Shown here piece after piece: positions 15,315 through 19,030 of a stretch of 19,030 nucleotides of DNA. Each line of letters opens with the position of its first letter. Within the stretch, counting starts at the first letter, position 1. The notes under the pieces are model-generated. The model had not been told where the DNA came from and made no database searches. It saw nothing but the letters and a program-made list of their open reading frames with translations. Position numbers and translations under genes: made by a program. The stretch is taken from contig JAZSCJ010000055.1 in assembly GCA_045602885.1 (NCBI GenBank), positions 1 to 19,030 on the forward strand. Reading direction: 5' to 3'. The stretch is from JAJPXI01 sp045602885 (GTDB taxonomy: Bacteria; Bacillota; Clostridia; Oscillospirales; Oscillospiraceae).

Positions 15315-16213
15315 TCGAAGTGAAAAATGTCGTCAAGAGTTTTGACGGCTTCAAGGCGCTGGACAATCTGACCATGACGGTGCCCACCGGCGCCATTTAT
15401 GGACTGGTGGGCCCCAACGGCGCGGGAAAGTCCACCATCCTGCGCCACATTACCGGCATCTACCGGCAGGACGAGGGCAGCATGACGGTGGATGGCCAAG
15501 CGGCGTTTGGAAACCCGGCGGTCAAGGGGCGCATGACGTCCATTCCCGACGAGCTGTACTATTTCCTGTCGGCCTCCACCCGGGACATGATGAAGTTTTA
15601 TAAGGGGGTTTATCCCCGGTTCGACACCAAGCGGTATGAGGCGCTCAAGGATATTTTCACCACGGTGAACGAAAAGCGCTCCATTCGCCGTTTGTCCAAG
15701 GGTATGCAAAAGCAAAGTGCCTTTTGGCTGAGCCTGTGCTGCCGCCCGGACTATCTCATTCTGGATGAGCCGGTGGACGGTCTTGACCCGGTTATGCGCC
15801 GACAGGTCTGGAGTCTGCTGATGAGTGACGTTGCCGAATGCGGCACCACCGTGCTGGTGTCCTCCCATAATCTGCGCGAGCTGGAGGATGTATGTGACCA
15901 CGTGGGCATTCTGTCCCGGGGCAAGGTGCTGGTGGAGCGCTCGCTGAGCGATCTGCAGGGCAACGTGGTCAAGATGCAGGTGGTCTTCCAGGAGCGGGAG
16001 ATGCCCCAGCTGCCCGAGGATATGGAGGTGCTGCACGTGTCGCAGGTGGGGCGCATCCATACGCTGATCGTCCGCGGCACGGCCGAGGACGTGACCAATC
16101 GTCTGGCGGTGTATTCCCCCATTTTGCTGGAGGCGCTGCCCCTTTCGCTGGAAGAGATCTTTATTTATGAGATGGGAGGTGAGGACTATGCGGTGCGCGA
16201 GATCGTGGTTTAA
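15311..16213 (+). CDS. ABC transporter ATP-binding protein
   Basis: The 300-residue nucleotide-binding subunit of an ABC-2 exporter. Walker A GPNGAGKST (34-42), signature LSKGMQKQ (about 127-134, a variant of LSGGQ common in this group), Walker B 'YLILDEP' with catalytic Glu (about 146-152), D-loop 'GLDP' and the switch His in 'VSSHNLRELE'. The region after about residue 215 is an extension without recognised motifs. Its start overlaps the regulator's stop by four bases, and its end overlaps the permease by 26 bases, so the three are clearly one operon. Substrate unknown. Confidence 0.95.
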   Translation: MIEVKNVVKSFDGFKALDNLTMTVPTGAIYGLVGPNGAGKSTILRHITGIYRQDEGSMTVDGQAAFGNPAVKGRMTSIPDELYYFLSASTRDMMKFYKGVYPRFDTKRYEALKDIFTTVNEKRSIRRLSKGMQKQSAFWLSLCCRPDYLILDEPVDGLDPVMRRQVWSLLMSDVAECGTTVLVSSHNLRELEDVCDHVGILSRGKVLVERSLSDLQGNVVKMQVVFQEREMPQLPEDMEVLHVSQVGRIHTLIVRGTAEDVTNRLAVYSPILLEALPLSLEEIFIYEMGGEDYAVREIVV

Positions 16214-18188
16214 TCCGACGCTTTACAAGAAGAATCTGACCCGGTTCTGGCCGGCCTGGGGATTGTATCTGGTCATTTGGCTGCTGTGGTTCTTGTCCGG
16301 TCTGGTGCTGAGCGGCTGGGGCGATCATGTCACACGCTTTGCCACACGGGATGTGCTGCGCTGCATTTATCAGGGGGGATTGGTCGCTGCGCTGCTGTAT
16401 TCGCTGTTAGCGGCCGCCGCCGTGTGGTCTTACCTGTTCAATAACCGTTCCACCTGTATGATGCATACCCTGCCTATCCGACGCGAGGGGCTGTTTCTGA
16501 CCAACTTCCTCTCGGGATTGACGTTCCTGGCCGGACCCAATCTGGTGGTCTTTTTGCTGGCCTGGATGATTGAGATTTCGGTGGGGTGCGTACATCTGGG
16601 TGAGCTGGTTTTGTGGTTTTTCGGTATCACCTTAATCGAACTGTTTTTCTTCTGCCTGGCGACGTTCTGTGCCATGTGTACCGGCCACATTCTGGGCCTG
16701 CCGGCTTTGTATGCTGTGTTCAATGCCCTGGCGGCCGGTGTGCTGCTGATGATCGAAGTGACACTGGAGCGGTTTGTCTTTGGTTATTACAGCATGGATG
16801 GACTGATCCGCCTGGCGGAATGGCTGACCCCGATGTGGAAGCTGGGCGAAGCGGTGCGCTTGGTCCGTGTGAGCGAGGCAGGAGTCGAGCCGGAGGTCTG
16901 GCAGTTTGTGGGACTTGGCTACATCCTGATTTATGTCGTGTTGGGCTTGCTTCTGGCCGGTGCGGCGCTGCTGCTCTACCGCCGCCGGGATATGGAGCGT
17001 GCTGGTGATCTTATCGCAGTACCCTGGATGCGTCCTGTGTTCCAATACGGCGTGGCCTTCTGCTGTGCGCTGGTCTTTGGCAATGTGCTTTACGAACTGT
17101 TCCGCTATGCGCTGCCTGCCACGGCGTGGACGCTGCTGTTTTTCATGCTGCTGTGCGGCGTTGTGGGCTATTTTGCTGCCCGGATGCTGCTGGAAAAATC
17201 CTTCCGGGTGTTTGGCGCGTGGAAGGGCTGCCTGCCCTTTGCGGCGGTGCTGATCGTACTGATGTGTGTCATGGAGCTTGATCTGGTGGGGTTTGAAAAC
17301 CGTGTGCCCGAAGCACATGAGGTGGTCGGTGTGGAAGTGGAGATTGACAGCACCCAACCCTATGACGAGGCAAGTCGCATTGAAACTTACACCGAGGATG
17401 CCCAGGTTGTTCAGGCCGTCCTTGCGGCCCATCGGTGCTTTGTGGAAAACAAGCAGTCCATCGAGTACGCCATGGAGCATGAGGACGGCGAGCGCTCCGG
17501 CATGTGCGTATACTACACGCTGACCAACGGAAAGCGGATTGTGCGGGATTACAGCTATGAGATCCCCGTTTACGGGCAGGATCTGGATGTGTCCGAAACG
17601 CCCACGGCTCATCTGGATCGGCTGGTCAACCTGCCTCAGCTGGTTCGACAGGCGTATGGCCTGGACGATCAAAGGGCGGAGGATCTGCTTCGGATCAGTG
17701 TAGACTCCTGGCAGGTGGGTCCTGAGACCCATGAGTCGGCAGAAGTGAATCCCCAGGCGCAGGCGCGCCTGTTGCAGGCCATCCAGGCCGACCTGGCCGA
17801 GGGCAATCTGGTGCGCTATCTGGTCGATAACTCCGAGCAGCAAAATAACTGCCTGGTCAACGACCTGCGCCTGACCTTCTACCGGGAAGGGCCGGAGCGG
17901 GAAGAATGGTACGGTGACATAATGGACACAGTCGTTCCCGTTCCCGCAGAGAAATATTACTACGAGAAGTACGGGGAAGAGGTTTATACCGAGACCATCA
18001 CAGTCGGTCTGCAGACCACCGCGCGGCATACGCTGGCCGTGCTGCAGGAGCCGGGCGTGCTGGATTGCCCGATCCATCTGGCCACCTGGGAGCAGCAAAA
18101 TGAGCTGGAGCGCCTGCTGATGCAGAACGATTACGACTGGCAGGATGTCAATCTGGCCGAGTATACCTGGGAGATTCTCGGCAAATAA
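16188..18188 (+). CDS. ABC-2-type permease with large C-terminal domain
   Basis: Membrane partner of the preceding ATPase. The 666 residues have about nine hydrophobic helices in the first ~365 positions: six, then a 'YRRRDMERAGDLI' cytoplasmic loop typical of clostridial ABC-2 permeases, then three more. A soluble acidic C-terminal domain of roughly 300 residues follows ('VVGVEVEIDSTQPYDEAS' onward) and is probably extracytoplasmic. The start at 16188 is set by GGGAGGTGAGG just upstream; a longer frame from 16167 would precede it. YtrA-linked permeases with such a domain occur in Firmicutes; I cannot name the domain with certainty. It might sense or bind a peptide or envelope ligand. No cysteines or catalytic motif stand out in the domain. 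Confidence 0.88.
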   Translation: MRCARSWFNPTLYKKNLTRFWPAWGLYLVIWLLWFLSGLVLSGWGDHVTRFATRDVLRCIYQGGLVAALLYSLLAAAAVWSYLFNNRSTCMMHTLPIRREGLFLTNFLSGLTFLAGPNLVVFLLAWMIEISVGCVHLGELVLWFFGITLIELFFFCLATFCAMCTGHILGLPALYAVFNALAAGVLLMIEVTLERFVFGYYSMDGLIRLAEWLTPMWKLGEAVRLVRVSEAGVEPEVWQFVGLGYILIYVVLGLLLAGAALLLYRRRDMERAGDLIAVPWMRPVFQYGVAFCCALVFGNVLYELFRYALPATAWTLLFFMLLCGVVGYFAARMLLEKSFRVFGAWKGCLPFAAVLIVLMCVMELDLVGFENRVPEAHEVVGVEVEIDSTQPYDEASRIETYTEDAQVVQAVLAAHRCFVENKQSIEYAMEHEDGERSGMCVYYTLTNGKRIVRDYSYEIPVYGQDLDVSETPTAHLDRLVNLPQLVRQAYGLDDQRAEDLLRISVDSWQVGPETHESAEVNPQAQARLLQAIQADLAEGNLVRYLVDNSEQQNNCLVNDLRLTFYREGPEREEWYGDIMDTVVPVPAEKYYYEKYGEEVYTETITVGLQTTARHTLAVLQEPGVLDCPIHLATWEQQNELERLLMQNDYDWQDVNLAEYTWEILGK

Positions 18189-18198
18189 AACAAACAAA

Positions 18199-18235
18199 CG
18201 GCCCCGGCTTCGGTGTTTTTTCGAAGCCGGGGCCG
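18199..18235 (+). terminator. Hairpin terminator after the ABC operon
   Basis: A perfect 14-bp GC-rich stem, 18199-18212 with 18222-18235. The 9-base loop contains six T residues. It follows the permease stop by 10 bases. The T-run is in the loop, not after the stem, so its efficiency as an intrinsic terminator is uncertain, but the position fits. Confidence 0.65.
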
Positions 18236-18273
18236 AATGTCTGCACTTTGCGCGAAAAAAGTGTTCCAGACGG

Positions 18274-18302
18274 TTGATTTTTATATTTTAGAGGTATATA
18301 AT
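18274..18302 (+). promoter_or_regulatory. Strong promoter of the thiolase gene
   Basis: TTGATT (18274-18279), 17-base AT-rich spacer, TATAAT (18297-18302). A leader of about 50 bases runs to the thiolase ribosome site GGAGGT. The strength fits a highly expressed central-metabolism gene. Confidence 0.82.
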
Positions 18303-18360
18303 TTCCAACGTAGAACCGCCCCCATGAGTTGGGAGCAGATAATTTTTGGAGGTCATTAAA

Positions 18361-18545
18361 ATGAGAGAAATCTACGTAGTCAACTGCTGCCGTACCGCCG
18401 TTGGTTCCTTTGGCGGCTCCCTGAAGGACACCCCCGCTGTTGAGCTGGGCGCCATCACCGTGAAGGAAGCCCTCAACCGCGCCGGCGTTGCTCCCGAGAA
18501 CGTGGATGAAGTTATGTTCGGCTGCATCCTGTCCGCCGGTCTGGG
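18361..18545 (+). CDS. Acetyl-CoA C-acetyltransferase (thiolase), 5' fragment
   Basis: Thiolase joins two acetyl-CoA into acetoacetyl-CoA, the first step of the butyrate route in gut Firmicutes. The first ~61 residues are clear: 'MREIYVVNCCRTAVGSFGGS', 'AVELGAITVKEALNRAGV', 'DEVMFGCILSAGLG'. Full family members are about 390 aa and continue with Q-N-V-A-R-Q and the catalytic Cys near residue 90. Here the match stops exactly where an adapter sequence begins, and the last ~20 codons to the TAA at 18607-18609 are adapter-derived. The gene is thus cut by an artefact, not a pseudogene. GGAGGT lies seven bases before the ATG. The symbol thlA/atoB is plausible but not assigned. Confidence 0.88.
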
Positions 18546-18629
18546 TAGTCGGGTCGTAGCCATGTCGTTCTGTGAGCCAAGGAGTTGTTTGGCCACTTTG
18601 TCTTCCTAAGACCGCTTGGCCTCCGACTT
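18546..18629. other. Sequencing adapter (MGI/BGI DNBSEQ type) embedded in the assembly
   Basis: Positions 18546-18587 match, from memory, one 42-base DNBSEQ adapter arm at 40 of 42 bases (including GCCATGTCGTTCTGTGAGCC and CAAGGAGTTG). Ten bases, TTTGGCCACT (18588-18597), follow in the place of the index. Positions 18598-18629 match the reverse complement of the other arm in full (including AAGACCGCTTGGCCTCCGAC). Both genes touching it are cut at its edges, and base composition changes abruptly across it. This is library or assembly contamination, not a biological element. Confidence 0.93.
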
Positions 18630-19028
18630 TATAATCAAGTCCGCTAACTTTGATAGAAAAGTAGGATGCATTGAATTATCCCAAAATGCAAAATATTTGG
18701 TGTTATATTTTTTTGATAAATATTCAAGCTCCTCATAAACATTAATGACGGGTTTTGTTTGAAAGGCTGATTTTCCGCTACAAACACAAAATTTGCATTT
18801 TCCCCAATAACAAGAATTTGAACTTTGAATAGGAAGAACAACGTTAGGTGTTAAAAGTTTTTCTAGGTTGTATCCTGTAAATGATTGGAAAGGTAATTGT
18901 TGCATTTCAATATAGTCTTTTGATTTGCTTTCAATAACTTCTCCATTTTCAGTATAAACAATGTTAGAAACATCGGAAATTTTTATTTCTTTATTGATGT
19001 ATTTAAGTAAATCAGTTACTGTTTTTGT
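18630..19028 (-). CDS. Partial B12-type radical SAM protein, probably from an unrelated genome
   Basis: An open reading frame with no stop from the window edge down to the adapter, about 133 residues from the middle of a protein. It shows the radical SAM cluster motif C-x3-C-x-x-C within 'SSNSCYWGKCKFCVCSGKSA', preceded by 'LLTPNVVLPIQ' and followed by 'VINVYEELEYLSKKYNTKYF', 'AFWDNSMHP' and 'LSKLADLIIKS'. This pattern is typical of cobalamin-binding-domain radical SAM enzymes, whose B12 domain would lie upstream, outside the window. The apparent C-terminal residues after the adapter edge (E-A-K-R-S-stop) are adapter-encoded. The strong AT bias contrasts with every housekeeping gene in the window, so a different source molecule is likely. 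Exact function unknown. Confidence 0.75.
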
Positions 19029-19030
19029 GT

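Noticed and set aside
18361..18609. Thiolase pseudogene, frameshift or horizontal-transfer junction
   Set aside because: The break coincides base for base with the start of a sequencing adapter, so the truncation is technical.
18606..18629. Natural C-terminus and stop codon of the radical SAM protein
   Set aside because: These codons (E-A-K-R-S and stop) are read from adapter sequence; the real 3' end is missing.
1..19030. CRISPR arrays, tRNA genes, transposases or integrases
   Set aside because: No direct-repeat/spacer pattern, tRNA cloverleaf or recombinase motif was found on either strand.

Overview
The window looks like chromosomal DNA of a GC-rich anaerobic Firmicute, most likely a gut butyrate producer of the Oscillospiraceae/Ruminococcaceae type. 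This rests on three things: the Firmicutes block glmU-prs-pth-mfd (minus strand, about 14.6 to 8.3 kb), strong Shine-Dalgarno sites throughout, and a thiolase start of the butyrate-pathway kind. The genus is inference.

Layout. 1-731: tadA (minus) with a structured, T-tailed 3' end. 732-1739: a mostly non-coding stretch in which two diverged copies of a ~220 bp repeat lie in opposite orientation around a small AT-rich XRE repressor gene. 1740-2237: a second small XRE regulator, divergent from a small cysteine-rich protein gene. They share a promoter region with two near-identical palindromic operators. 2254-4887: a Ca2+-type P-type ATPase (minus). 5101-6339: an orphan uroporphyrinogen-decarboxylase-like protein (plus), then a strong bidirectional terminator. 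6409-14642: a minus-strand housekeeping run reading glmU-like, prs, pth, mfd, PrsA/SurA-like lipoprotein, mntP. 14931-18188: a plus-strand operon of a YtrA-type GntR regulator, an ABC ATPase and a membrane permease with a large C-terminal domain. 18361-18545: the 5' end of a thiolase gene behind a near-consensus promoter.

The right end is artificial. Positions 18546-18629 match, from memory, a complete MGI/BGI (DNBSEQ) library adapter: one arm, a 10-base index, then the other arm reverse-complemented. The AT-rich radical SAM fragment at 18630-19030 is therefore probably from an unrelated molecule joined during library preparation or assembly. The apparent thiolase/radical-SAM junction should not be read as biology.

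Best biological leads: (i) the GlmU homologue keeps its acetyltransferase half, but its uridyltransferase half is shortened and lacks the visible catalytic signatures; (ii) the inverted-repeat-bracketed XRE gene; (iii) the tandem-operator XRE / Cys-rich small protein switch.
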